Of a DNA stretch of 64,000 nucleotides, positions 33,599 through 43,711 are shown piece by piece. This stretch comes from Codonopsis lanceolata. Lineage: Eukaryota; Streptophyta; Magnoliopsida; Asterales; Campanulaceae. Numbering within the stretch: position 1 is the stretch's first letter; every line of letters begins with the position of its first letter. Both the position numbers and the translations under genes were made by a program. Where the stretch lies: contig CM028382.1 of assembly GCA_013146195.2 (NCBI GenBank), forward strand, positions 61,731,596-61,795,595, given 5' to 3'. Below the pieces are notes generated by a model. That model made no database searches, was not told the DNA's origin, and was given only the letters and a program-made list of their open reading frames with translations.

Positions 33599-36380
33599 CT
33601 AAAGCTGATTAATCAAACTGGTTCGAGCCTCATCATAAAGAGCCTTGCTAATCTTACTTTTTTCTCGGGATAGGAAGGGTTTATCACTATCTCTTATAGC
33701 TCGTCCTGCGGTGAATTCAGGCTCATCCCGCACTTGCAGCATCTCACATTCCAACTTTTCCTCGGCCTCAGCTCGAGTTTCCACCTGATCAACCTAGTCC
33801 AAGACCATGCTTTCTTCCTGCTCGACATGTCCCTCCGACTCTGCCATCGACAAATGACAAGTTTCATCTACTGTTGAGCGCTAATCTGAACTGGCCCCGT
33901 GGTCATGTGAGATTTTTCCTTGTGACTGATGTTGATAGTTTGATCCTTAGTCGACAAGGTCAATTTCAGCTTCTTCCTCAGGCTGTCCCAAACATACTCC
34001 AAAACTGCCCGAGGTTGACTCTTTAGGACCCCCACCCCCCGATTAGTGTAGAATTTTACTTGCTGATGGGGAATAGAGGTCACCATTTGGAATTTGATCA
34101 TGATCGGTACCCTACGATGATGTTGTAGGGGGATTTTAGATCAATCACCATGAACGTGATTTTTTCCACCCTTGACCGGCTGCCCTCATCGATCATAACC
34201 TCCAGCTCAACTGTGCATTTGACCGACACTTTATGGTTGGTGAAGCCCTCAAAAGTCCCTGTATATGGCTTTAAGCGGTCATTTTTTAACTCTAGTCCCT
34301 GGAAGCAGGAATAATTCATGATGTTCCTGCACGCTCCTATATCGAATTGCATCCTATGCGCCACCTATCCATCAACTAAGGCCGAAACAATCAAGGACTG
34401 CTCTTCGGCCACACCACTGCTCGCCAACTTGCTGCGAGTGAACTGGATCGATTCCTTCCCTGCATGCAAAGTGGTGGGATAATCTACCACCTTTGATAGG
34501 GAGTATATTTGCTTTCCCAGCTGTGTGAGAGTAGACTCTGCTTCCAAAATCACATTGATCATACCATGAACTGGGGGTGCATCCATGTGAAGGGCATTTC
34601 CCATGTTGTTTCCATCCCGCCTGAAGCGGTCCAGTCTACCTTTATTGATCAACTTTTGAATAGCCTTCTTCAGCGGCCAACACTCCTATGTGGTGTGTTC
34701 ATAGTCATCATGGTAGGCCCACCTTCTCGTAAGATCTCGGGTATTTGCAGTCTCTGCATTCAGGCGTGGTACACGGGGGAGCTCATCCCGTACCTCATAC
34801 AGTATATCCTCCCTCTATTCTAACCGCTGCTTTTGCCAGTGTTGTCATTCCCACTAGCATTAGTGCTATCTTTCTTCTTTTCCTTTTTAGCGATCTCTCC
34901 CTCATACCATTTCTGAGCCCATATCAATATTTGTGCCTGCGTTTTGGGCTCCCACATACTGAGCTCTGATCTCAAGCCACCTTCTCCCTCGAGTAAGCCA
35001 GTCTCAAAACACAGAGTGACCTACTGCTCGGGCAGGCCAGGAACTTGCTCGAGCATCTTTGTGAACCTCTCTAAGTAATTGGAAGTAGATTCATGGGCCC
35101 CTTGCTTGATTTTAGACAAGTTTTCCCTTGTCTTGGCAATGGCTCCCGAAGGCCCAAAATCGGCTAGAAAACTTTGTTCACAAATCAACCCAGTTATTGA
35201 TCGATCTACAAGGAAGGGCTCACATCCAGGCCAAAGCCTTTCCCTGCAAAGAACCCACAAATGCCCGAATCTGTAATGCCTCATTAGAGGTCACTAGGTC
35301 AAATTGTGACTCAAACGATATCAGCCAATCCCTTGCTTTGGTCTTCCCTGTATACTCTTTAATGTTGGGAAAGATGAGACCTTGTGCCGAAGGAGCATTC
35401 TCGATCCATAGAGCAAAAGGGCTAGAAGCAGTACCCATAAAGTTTCCTTCCAAAGCCTTGCCTTTCTCCCATACTTCCATGCGTAATTTTAACTCCTCAA
35501 AATCATGTGCGTTCACTACAACAGGCACACCACCGGTAGGCTAAAGCTGTACACACGGCACAAGAGGGGCCTGTGGGGGAACCATAGCTCCCATGGCTTG
35601 AGCCATACCCACGGCCTGCACGACTTGTGCCTGGGGGACCTCCCATGGCCTGTTGTATTTGATCTGGTAATGCTCCAACTCCATTTTGTTGATTGTTGTT
35701 GGGAGGAAGTAGCTCATGCCTTCCTCTTGACTGATGCGGGGAAAGTGATCGGTGTCGGCGAGTATGAGATCCCCTTGGTGATGGGGAACGATGCCGGTGG
35801 GCATACGATATACATGGAGACAAAAGAATGGTGCTTGTGAGCATGTGACCTCCTCAGAGAGGGTGATCACTTGCTGTGACGAGATTGTTCAGAATCCTCA
35901 CTTGCCCGAGGGCCAAGGCGAGAATGAACACTTGAAACAACTCTGTGACTAGCTCGCCCCTCATGATGACTACGTCCTCTATTGAACTCCTGCTCACGGG
36001 GTTCAAATCGAACCTCGACTAGCCTCTGGGGGTCCCTCCCTGGTCTAGATATGCTCAATGCCTAGCTCTGCATGGGCACAACTAGAAGTGGTTCTAGCTC
36101 AATTGGAAATGGGGGTTTGCCCATAGCAATCAACTACTGATTCAGTTGATGCATTTCCCCCCAAATATAATGCCCGCTGGTGTAGAGCCTCCTCACAAAA
36201 CTCATTAGCTAGGCCCACAGCGGCCACAGCACTTCGAGCCAATGATTCCAAACCCCGTCTTTGGTTAATCCGATGACGAGCATCATGTGGAGGAGGAGGA
36301 GGCAATATGTTTTCAGCTTGTACCTCGATACTGGGTGTAGCCATGTGACCCTCTGGCAAGTTAACACCGTTAGCAGCCAT
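33599..36380 (-). pseudogene. gag and protease region of the decayed Tat element
   Basis: The gag N-terminus starts at ATG 36380 (MAANGVNLPEGHM), with charged Arg-rich stretches (36058-35867). The gag core, FPNIKEYTGKTKARDWLISFESQ (35528-35220), and TSNYLERFTKMLEQVPG (35100-35021) are recognisable. A linker before the protease (34652-34365) and a protease with DIGAC where active enzymes have DTGA/S (34364-34098) follow, then a linker to RT (34101-33599). Frames are broken at least six times. Confidence 0.75.
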
Positions 36381-36408
36381 GAAAAAAACTTAAAAATTGT
36401 TGGAAAAA

Positions 36409-36438
36409 GGAATCTAAACGTGAAGAAGTCGAGATTCC
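36409..36438. other. Leader hairpin next to the 5' LTR of the decayed Tat element
   Basis: GGAATCT (36409-36415) and AGATTCC (36432-36438) form a perfect 7-bp stem with a 16-nt loop, between the LTR (36459) and the gag ATG (36380). On the minus strand tggttccattg next to the LTR is the likely primer-binding site; the matching tRNA was not identified. Confidence 0.4.
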
Positions 36439-36458
36439 TAACAATGGAACCAACTAAT

Positions 36459-37076
36459 GTATCCAAAATAATGTGAATACACTAGGCTAAGATAATTGAA
36501 TATCTGTCTTTCAATCTATTTGTGACTTGAGGCCCAAACCTGTCAAAGAAATCAAGAATAACCGTGAACTAGGCAGGGGCTTTCCATGCAAAAGTACTCC
36601 GGTGTGATAATCAATAAACCAACAAGTGCATATATATTTTGACAAAGTTTTAGCATGTAAATTTATGAGCGTACCGTTTCTCTTCTATCAGAGGAGTTTA
36701 TATAAGCTTGGCCATGAAGGCCATGATAAGAACCTTAACTGCACGAGCGTACCTGGCGGACATGTTTAAGGCCACGTTCGGAACGTGGGGGCGAATTTCT
36801 CGGCATTAAGTACACACGTTCTGGACGACCGTCAAGCATTCCTTCGAGCACGCTGACTATGCTCGCTTATAATGTCTTGCTCGCTGCACATTTGGCCTCC
36901 AGACAATGGGCATGAGGCTACTTGCTTGATATGTCGGGGTGACCAGAGATCTATCCCTGCTCGCATATGAGTTGAGCTCGCACGGTGATGTACGCACGTG
37001 ATTCACTCGTGACCATGGTGATAATGTGCTTGGCGCGTGACCATTGCTTGGGCCTTTTGGGTCAGACAACTCACCA
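36459..37076 (-). repeat. Partial 5' LTR of the decayed Tat element
   Basis: Starts TGTATCCAAAATAATG and parallels 27172 onward for about 618 bp, including a minus-strand TATATAAAC box near 36700, then stops abruptly at gacaactca where an unrelated GGGTCG-rich sequence begins. The outer half of the LTR is lost. Confidence 0.8.
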
Positions 37077-37315
37077 CCCAATCCGACCCGTCATTTTTTT
37101 GGGTTTAAACAGGTTCCCCATTTCGACCTAAAAAATTAACGAGTTGATTATGGTCGGGTTAAAGCGGGTCGAACCCATTACCCATTTCAACCTATCATTT
37201 TTTTGCTATATAAAAGTAGGTTTTTTTTATGGAAAAAGTGGGTTAAATGGGTCGATTCACTTTGACCTGTTACCCGTTTCGACCCGACTCAGCACACTCA
37301 ATCGATAGCCCTAAT
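37077..37315. mobile_element. hAT-like non-autonomous fragment
   Basis: Dense words such as cgacccgt, gggtttaaacaggt, aagcgggtcgaaccc and gtttcgacccgactcagc, ending ...atcgatagccctaa, resemble the ends of plant hAT derivatives (TAGGGCTRTC...GGGTCGGG). No second terminus or target duplication was found. It abuts and probably truncated the LTR on its left. Confidence 0.4.
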
Positions 37316-37537
37316 CATTGACATCTGCTATAATTGAATAGTCAAGGAGCCATTGAACTCCCCAAGGCGTCCAAATGAATTCAATCTTTCATGATAATTC
37401 TTTGTAATTGTTTTGTTAATTTTATCATTTATCATTTAATTGATAAATTGTTATAAAATTCAGTAACCAAAATAAATAATTATCTATTAGTTCATTGCAA
37501 TTTCATATAGTTAAAAAATTAAAAATTTAGATTTATA

Positions 37538-37813
37538 ATCCATCCGTTCCATAATATATGTCGTTTTGGGAGAGATTTTTTGTTCCAAAATAGATGTCAC
37601 TTTGCAATTTTCAATGAACTTTTTTCCCTTTTTTTTACAATTCCACCCATATTTATTAGTTCCATAACTTGTGTTTAACCCTTTGAGCAAGAGTATCAAA
37701 AAACACCTCATTAATGTTTGGAATAAAATAAATAAGGGTTGTTTAGTCTTTGCAATAAGTTTCCTTGGTCTGTGTAAAAAGCTCAAAACGACATATATTT
37801 TGAAACGGATGGG
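37538..37813. mobile_element. Stowaway-like MITE
   Basis: Terminal inverted repeats of about 30 bp: atccatccgttccataatatatgtcgttttgg on the left, and the reverse complement of aaaacgacatatattttgaaacggatggg on the right. TA lies on both sides (37536-37537 and 37814-37815). The length (about 276 bp), TA target and CCATCCGTTYCA termini fit the Stowaway group. Confidence 0.75.
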
Positions 37814-37829
37814 TATTACTTATGTAAAT

Positions 37830-38205
37830 GAGGCCAAAAATTGATTGGTATATATTATTACTATCAATTTACTCAAGACAAAGGAAGAATACCAAAAGTT
37901 TTTGGATTTATATATCCAATAAATTTTTATAACAATTTTTTTTTTTCATTTCCCAGCAATAATGGAAGATCAACAAAACATAAATGTTTGCAAATTTGAA
38001 TAGTTCATTTTTACGGAAACTTTCCAACAATACTAGTTATAGAGCCCGTGCTCCCCACGGGTTCTTTTCGTAATAATACTACTATAATTTTAAATGTGAC
38101 ATATATTTCTTCTTTTGATAATAGTAGTAGTATAATTTTTAAATTTTTAGGCATTATGATTTAAATGTTGGAATATAAAACCAACATCATTTTCTAATAA
38201 ATATG

Positions 38206-38266
<61 letters not shown>

Positions 38267-40586
38267 GTAATAATAGTGGAATTTTTCTAACCAACGTGAG
38301 ATACATAATAATAATAGTAAAAGTCTTTTATTTTAACACTTTTAAAAGATACATCTATTATATTAATAATAATAGTTGAAGCCTTTTATCTTAAAACTTT
38401 TGAAACCAACATCATTTTCTAACGAATGTGAGATACATTTATTATATTATTAATAATAATAGTAGAAGTCTTTTATCTTAAAACTCTTAAAACCAACATT
38501 ATTTTCTATCTAATATGGGATACATCTCTTCTATTGTTAGTAAACTAATTTTAAACTAAAATAATTATTTGTAACCAATGAGGAATAAATCATTTTTATT
38601 GGTAAGATTTTACTTTCGAACTTTTAAAGCCAACATCAATTTATAACAAATGTGAACATATATCTTCTTTTGTTAGTTTAGTAAAAGTCATTTATCTAAA
38701 TACTTTTTAAACCAACATCAATTTTTAACCAATGTTTGTTACATCACTTTTATTAGTAATTATAGTAGACATCCATGTACATTGATTAAAATTAATATTG
38801 ATTTTAGAAATCATTTAAGTACTCACATAATACTTGTTGAAAAATTAGTGTTTTTAGTGAAAGAAATTTTGCAACTTGAGGCACGAATTTCTTTACGTGT
38901 CATTTGTTTGTTGGTAAAGATAATTGTGCAAATGTGTTCTACTCGGTTAGAGCATCAAAATGATATATTTATTTGTATAAATTGAGTTTTGAATGAATAA
39001 AACATCAAAGTGTAAAGTATGATGTTAGAAGTGAGTCATTAGAGTAAAATACTCACCCAATACCAATATAATAATATTATCACATATTGGTTAAGAAAAG
39101 ATGTGGTAGTAAAAGTCTTTCTATATAAGATTTCCATTATTATTAATAATAGAAGAGATTAATAGTAAATGATTAATATCACAATATCATATCAACTATT
39201 ATTCTTAACTAATGGATAGAAAATGAAAAGTCTCAAATCAAGTGATGTGGAGACTTGCGAATTCAACAATATCAAAAGTTGGGCGATGTGATACATCTCT
39301 TCAATTGATAATAGCATAAAATTCTTTTATCTAAAGATTTTTATAATCAATATATATTTCTAAATAATGTGAGATACATCTCTTTGTAACCAATGTGAGA
39401 TACATTATCTATAAACATTTTAAACCAATATCACTTTCCTAACCAATGTGAAATACATTTTTTATTGGTAATAAATCTTTTATAAAAAAAACTTTTAATA
39501 CATACATCACTCTCTAACCAACGTAGAATACATCTCATTATTTAGTAATAATAATAGAAGTTTTTTATCTTAAAAAAATCTTAAACTCACATCTCTTTTT
39601 ATATAATGAGAAACATATTTTATTTTCTTTTCTATTGAAGATAAAAGTATATGTTTTTTTTAATCTAAAGACTTTTAAAATTAACATCACTTTTTAAGCA
39701 ATGAAGGATGTATTTCTTTTATTGGTAATAATAGTAATTTAAAACCAACATTAATTTATAGCAAATGTGTGATATATCTCTTCTATTGCTAATAATAGTA
39801 AAAGTCTTTTATCTAATCTAAAATAATTTAAAATCAATATCATTTTCTAACCAATGTAAGATATACATCTTCTATTGGTAATAATGGTAGAAATCTTGTA
39901 TCAAAAGACTTTGAAAACCAACATCATTTTCTAACCAATGTATGATACATCTCTTCTATTGGTAATTAATAATAGTATTTTTAAAACCAACATCAATTTC
40001 TAATCAATGTGAGATAAATCTTTTCTATTATTAATAATAGTAAAATATTTTGCATCCAATGTGATATATATCTATTATAAGAGTGAAAGCTCTTAGTTTA
40101 AAGACTTTAAAATCTAACTTTTTTTTAAATAATGTGATATACATCTCTTTTATTGGTAATAAAAGTAGAAGTCTTTCACATAAAACTTTCAAAACTAACA
40201 ATTTTTTCCAAACAATGTAAGATACATCTCTTTTATGGTGATAAGTAGAAGTCTTTTATCAAAAGAATTTTAAAATCAACATCAATTTATAATCAATATG
40301 TAATACATCTCTAATAATATTACCATTAGAAGAGATGTTTCTTATATTGGTTATAAATTGATGTTAGTTTTAAAAGTCATTAGAAGTCTTTTATCTTAAA
40401 ACTTTTGAAACCAACATCATTTTCTAATGAATGTGAGTACATTTATTCTATTAATAATAATAGTAGAAATCTTTTGTCTTAAAACTTTTGAAACCAACAT
40501 TATTTTTTTATCTAATGTAAGATATATCTCTTCTATTGTTAGTAAAAGAATTTTATCTAAAAACTTTTAAACTAAAATAATTCTTT
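37830..40586. repeat. AT-rich repeat block (copy 2) with about 100-bp degenerate units
   Basis: No gene. The phrase aaaaccaacatcattttctaaccaatgtgagatacatctcttctattggtaataatag recurs many times with variation at about 80-130-bp spacing (for example 38400, 38490, 38600, 39350, 39440, 39830, 39910, 40120, 40390). Parts match the window start (38690-39260) and 57472-57667. It is the old host sequence into which the 16.9-kb Tat element was inserted. Confidence 0.75.
38209..38262. repeat. (TA)n microsatellite
   Basis: About 27 TA dinucleotides in an AT-rich repeat block. Confidence 0.95.
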
Positions 40587-40591
40587 GTAAC
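40587..40591 (+). other. Target-site duplication GTAAC, left
   Basis: GTAAC directly precedes the LTR start (TGTGAGTGCC) and is repeated directly after the right LTR at 57467-57471. The empty site can be read at 38576-38590 (tttgtaaccaatgagg). Confidence 0.85.
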
Positions 40592-40949
40592 TGTGAGTGC
40601 CCCAAGATACGATCCCCCCAGATCGCGCGCTCTCTTTTTTAGGGGAACACGCGGCTCGGGGAGGACATCACTCTTTTCATTTCATCTTCCCTTATTTAGG
40701 GGAAAACGAAATTAAAAATGCAAAAAGAGTGTTGTCAAAAAGCACGTTGAATACGCTTCGGTCACTGAGTGTGCTTTAGTCCACTATGAGTGCTTTGGAT
40801 TTTTCCGTATCTCATCCTCCCTTGTTTAGGGGAAAACAAAATACAGAAAACGCATCACCATTTTCATTCTCATCTTCCCTTGTTTAGGGGAAAACAGAAA
40901 AGTGCAAAAAAGGATGTTGTGGGCCTCACTGTGATCCAAAATGTTGTAA

Positions 40950-40960
40950 CAGAGTCGCCA
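40950..40960 (-). other. Primer-site-like motif inside the LTR
   Basis: On the minus strand TGGCGACTCTG matches the start of the tRNA-Arg-type primer site TGGCGACTCC found outside the 5' LTR. It also occurs in the right LTR (56236-56246, one change) and in a mutated form in the solo LTR (about 30545-30556). The target duplication shows that it lies inside the LTR. Confidence 0.5.
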
Positions 40961-41814
40961 TCTTTATTTTAAGAAGAAATAAAGAAAAACAAAAAAATAA
41001 CCAGAGTTTGTAAAAATGGGTTCGGAGGCTAAGTTACGAGGTGGAAAGGTGTTAGGCATCCAACTCGCCCTTTCGATCTCAAAAATAGTTTTTTGCTAGA
41101 ATATACTTTTATTATATTTATTTAGCAGATGAAATAAAGCATTTAAATAGATATATCTATATCAACATTATTACAAACTTGCAGCCGCTTCTTTCCAGTA
41201 ATTACAAATACATTTATAAATATTTGGCCATAATAATGGCTCTTTTAGTGCTATTTTTCCATAGAAATCCGGGCAGCATAAGTGCTTATATTTTTTACAT
41301 CGGACTAGTTGAAAACAACAATTTTTATAAAACCTCTTAAAGGCTTACCTTTAAGAGGCGTAAGTTGTGCTCGCTCTGTCCTTCCGGGAGAGGGAGTCTT
41401 TTGTTGTTGTGGAGATTCGGGCAGAGTAACTGCTTCAGAAAGTTGCTTTCTGGCACCGGGAAACGGGCGGAGCAACTGCTTGCTTTTTTGCTGTTGTTTG
41501 CTTGCTTCTGGCGAAAATCGGGCAGAGCAACTGTTTGCTTCTGGCGTCTAGATTCGGGCAGAGTAACTGCTCTTTTTTGGATTTTTGGACCGGGGAAATA
41601 GGGTGGAATCCTAGCTGGGAGGCTAAGGTTCACTTTGACCGGTTGGATTTAAGTTTGGAGAGGATTTGACAGAGTTTTGAGGCTTTTTGGAGGAGGGGAA
41701 CTCTCTCTTTCTCACGATCGCTCACTACGTAAACTGAAAGCAGTGTTTAACTGTGTGCGATGAGTGTGTGAACTGTGTGCGTTCTTCTTCTTTGTTCACT
41801 GAATTCGGATGCCT

Positions 41815-41823
41815 CTATTTATA
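41815..41823 (-). promoter_or_regulatory. LTR TATA box (TATAAATAG)
   Basis: The plus text ctatttata gives TATAAATAG on the element sense strand. The same box is at 57108-57116 in the other LTR and at 31422-31430 in the solo LTR, so it is conserved in all three copies. Confidence 0.75.
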
Positions 41824-42174
41824 GGCTGGAGGAGTGACTCCTTCGGCATTAAGATTTTTCTTTCTGTGCTTCACCGGCTTGTACCGCGAGCTTGAGAGAG
41901 TGTACTGGAAGCAAAAAGATACAGTGCACAAGGCACTATTGGGCGCCATCCATGGGGGGGTCTGGGCGCCGCGCCCACTTTGCATGTGGGTGGCACCTGG
42001 GCTCCTTTTTGGGGTCCTTTTTGACACTTTGGCCCCTGCATTTCACTGTTTTACGCATCCTACTTTTCCTTTTGCATTTTTAAACCATGTAACTTGACAT
42101 TTTGTTAAGTTTTAATAGGTGTTGATATTTCATGTCATGCGACATACCAGGGGTACGAAATTGGGGTGTCTACA

Positions 42175-42517
42175 GAGCCCCTCAACGAGGGAGTTTACGG
42201 GTAACCCGAGGCTTACCGAGTAAACGAACATCTTTGATAAGAAATAGACTCCCAAATTTCGTGGAAATTATAATGGGGAGTAATGCAACAGGTAGCAGTT
42301 ATAATGCAACAATTTATAATACATGTCAAATCTCACATATCCTAGACATTTTTAGTCGGTTGTAGCATGTTATCGTAGTTTTTAAGCAGATGTGCAATTT
42401 AAATGCTCTGATGGTCGGACCTATCGAAACAGGCTGCCTACGTATCCCTTAATAAAAGGAATCAGACCAAATATAGTTCGGCCCGATGCAAACAAACAAC
42501 AGTTATATTTCATCAAA
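42175..42517. other. Element sequence between 3' LTR and tandem repeats
   Basis: About 340 bp with no gene. The side touching the LTR holds the candidate polypurine tract. Confidence 0.5.
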
Positions 42518-42960
42518 CATCGTATCCTTAGGGTATGACCCTTCGTCGAATTCGATAATCTTTTTCCCTAAGTGACCCGGGGTATGCACCCCTTGCGGAA
42601 AAGATTCAACAACAACCGGTGAGATCATGAAACCGATCTTTTCCCTAAGTGACCCGGGGTATGCACCCCTTGTGGAAAAGATCCAACAACCAGGTGGAAC
42701 ACATCATAAGACATTGCATCCTCAGGGATAGGCACCCTTCGTCGAATGCAATGATGGGACAAATCTTTTCCCTAAGTGACTCGGGATATGCACCCCTTGC
42801 GGAAAAGATCCAACAACCAGGTGGAACAAATCATAAGACATTGTATCCTCAGGGATAGGTACCCTTCGTCGAATGCAATGGTGGGACCAATCTTTTCCCT
42901 AAGTGACCCGGGGTATGCACCCTTGCGAAACAGATCTGACAACCAGATGAGATGCATGCA
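42518..42960. repeat. 127-bp tandem repeat in the 3' region of the Tat element
   Basis: cttttccctaagtgacccggggtatgcacc starts near 42561, 42638, 42765 and 42892, spacing 127 bp for the last three and about 77 bp for the first, shorter unit. Each full unit also has ggaaaagatccaacaaccaggtgga and atcctcagggatagg...cccttcgtcgaatgcaatg. Amplified tandem repeats at this place are known for Tat-lineage elements and can seed satellites. Confidence 0.9.
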
Positions 42961-43500
42961 GGTAAGATATGAATGCTTTACCTTTCCTTACCTTCCTTAC
43001 TTTTTGTTATGTTCTTCTTTCGCTTTGCTGCTTGTTGTTTTCTTGCAGTGTTTTTATTTCTTTTGCTTTCTTGCTGCTGATTTTCTTTTCTTGCTGCATA
43101 TCTTCTTTTCTTTGCTGCATTTTTTTTCTTGTTGTACTTTTTTCTTCTTTTGTTTTGTTGCACTCTTTCTTTTCTTTTGTTGCATTTCTTCTTTTTGTTG
43201 CATTTTTTTTCTTTCTGCATTCTTTTTTTTTGCATTTTTTTTTGTCTTTATGCATTTCCTTTCTTTTGTTGCATTTCTTTTCTTTCTTTGCTGTGGATTT
43301 TACCTTTGCCGCTGTATTTTCCTTTTACTGCTGCTGCTTTTCTGCTTTTCTGACCTTCTTGTGGCTAGCCTGCTGGGGATATGAGTTTTCTTTTGATTTT
43401 TGATGGATGGCCGTCAATTTTTGTTAACAGAGCTAACTTTGTTAACCTTCCGTTAAGCTTTCAGGGCAATTTTGCAATTTGGGCAACTTAAGGACTTAAG
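42961..43500. other. Pyrimidine-rich region upstream of the antisense gene A
   Basis: Long runs of T with tgctgcattttcttt words (42980-43350), then ordinary sequence. The ORFs read through it are low-complexity Phe/Ser/Leu artefacts. Confidence 0.6.
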
Positions 43501-43711
43501 TGCTGAACTTTGAACTTTGGAGGGGGAAAGTGAAACTTTCCTCCCTTTTAATCTTCACTTACGGGGAAGGAGAGAAAGCAGTAGCAGCAACCATTTCTTT
43601 CTTCTTCCTTCGTTCTTCTTCTCTGTCATTGTTGCTGCCGACGAGCTTTCTTTGTCATTTCTATGTCTTTTATTGATTTTCTTTTGCCAAATTGTTTGTT
43701 TTGCTTAATAG

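Larger units (their letters stand above)
27172..37076 (-). mobile_element. Decayed Tat-lineage Ty3/gypsy element with nested solo LTR
   Basis: Minus-strand order from the right: partial 5' LTR (36459-37076), gag (36380-34650), protease, reverse transcriptase, RNase H, a second RNase H-like domain (32141-31959), a solo LTR of another family (29997-31764), integrase (29799-29350), polyprotein end (about 28650), and the 3' LTR (27172 to about 28616). A second RNase H between RNase H and integrase marks the Tat lineage. Every domain has stops or frameshifts, so it is a fossil. Confidence 0.8.
40592..42174 (-). repeat. 3' LTR of the 16.9-kb Tat element
   Basis: Starts TGTGAGTGCCCC, ends TTGGGGTGTCTACA, 1583 bp. 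It contains three ccctt(a/g)tttaggggaaaa units (about 40690-40890), gggcagagcaactg repeats (41410-41570), a minus-strand TATAAATAG box (41815-41823) and a GC-rich inverted repeat (41941-42000). Minus-strand text just inside (42175 onward, ...tgaggggctc) is the likely polypurine tract. Confidence 0.9.

Noticed and set aside
40950..40960. Inner TGGCGACTCTG as the true primer site, making the LTR shorter
   Set aside because: The GTAAC duplication and the presence of the segment in both LTRs and in the solo LTR place the LTR end at 40592/55872, next to TGGCGACTCCACTGG.
41309..41633. Cys/Ser-rich ORFs on both strands
   Set aside because: They fall in the LTR's gggcagagtaactg repeats, and the same shadows appear at 56536-56945 in the other LTR.
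42518..42960. Regular repeats resembling a CRISPR array
   Set aside because: Units are 127 bp and directly adjoining, with no unique spacers, in a plant retroelement; they are a 3'-region tandem repeat.
42969..43403. Overlapping plus-strand ORFs of 144-202 codons rich in Phe, Ser, Leu and Cys
   Set aside because: They are translations of a T-rich simple-sequence tract open in several frames on both strands. The membrane-protein look is a composition artefact.
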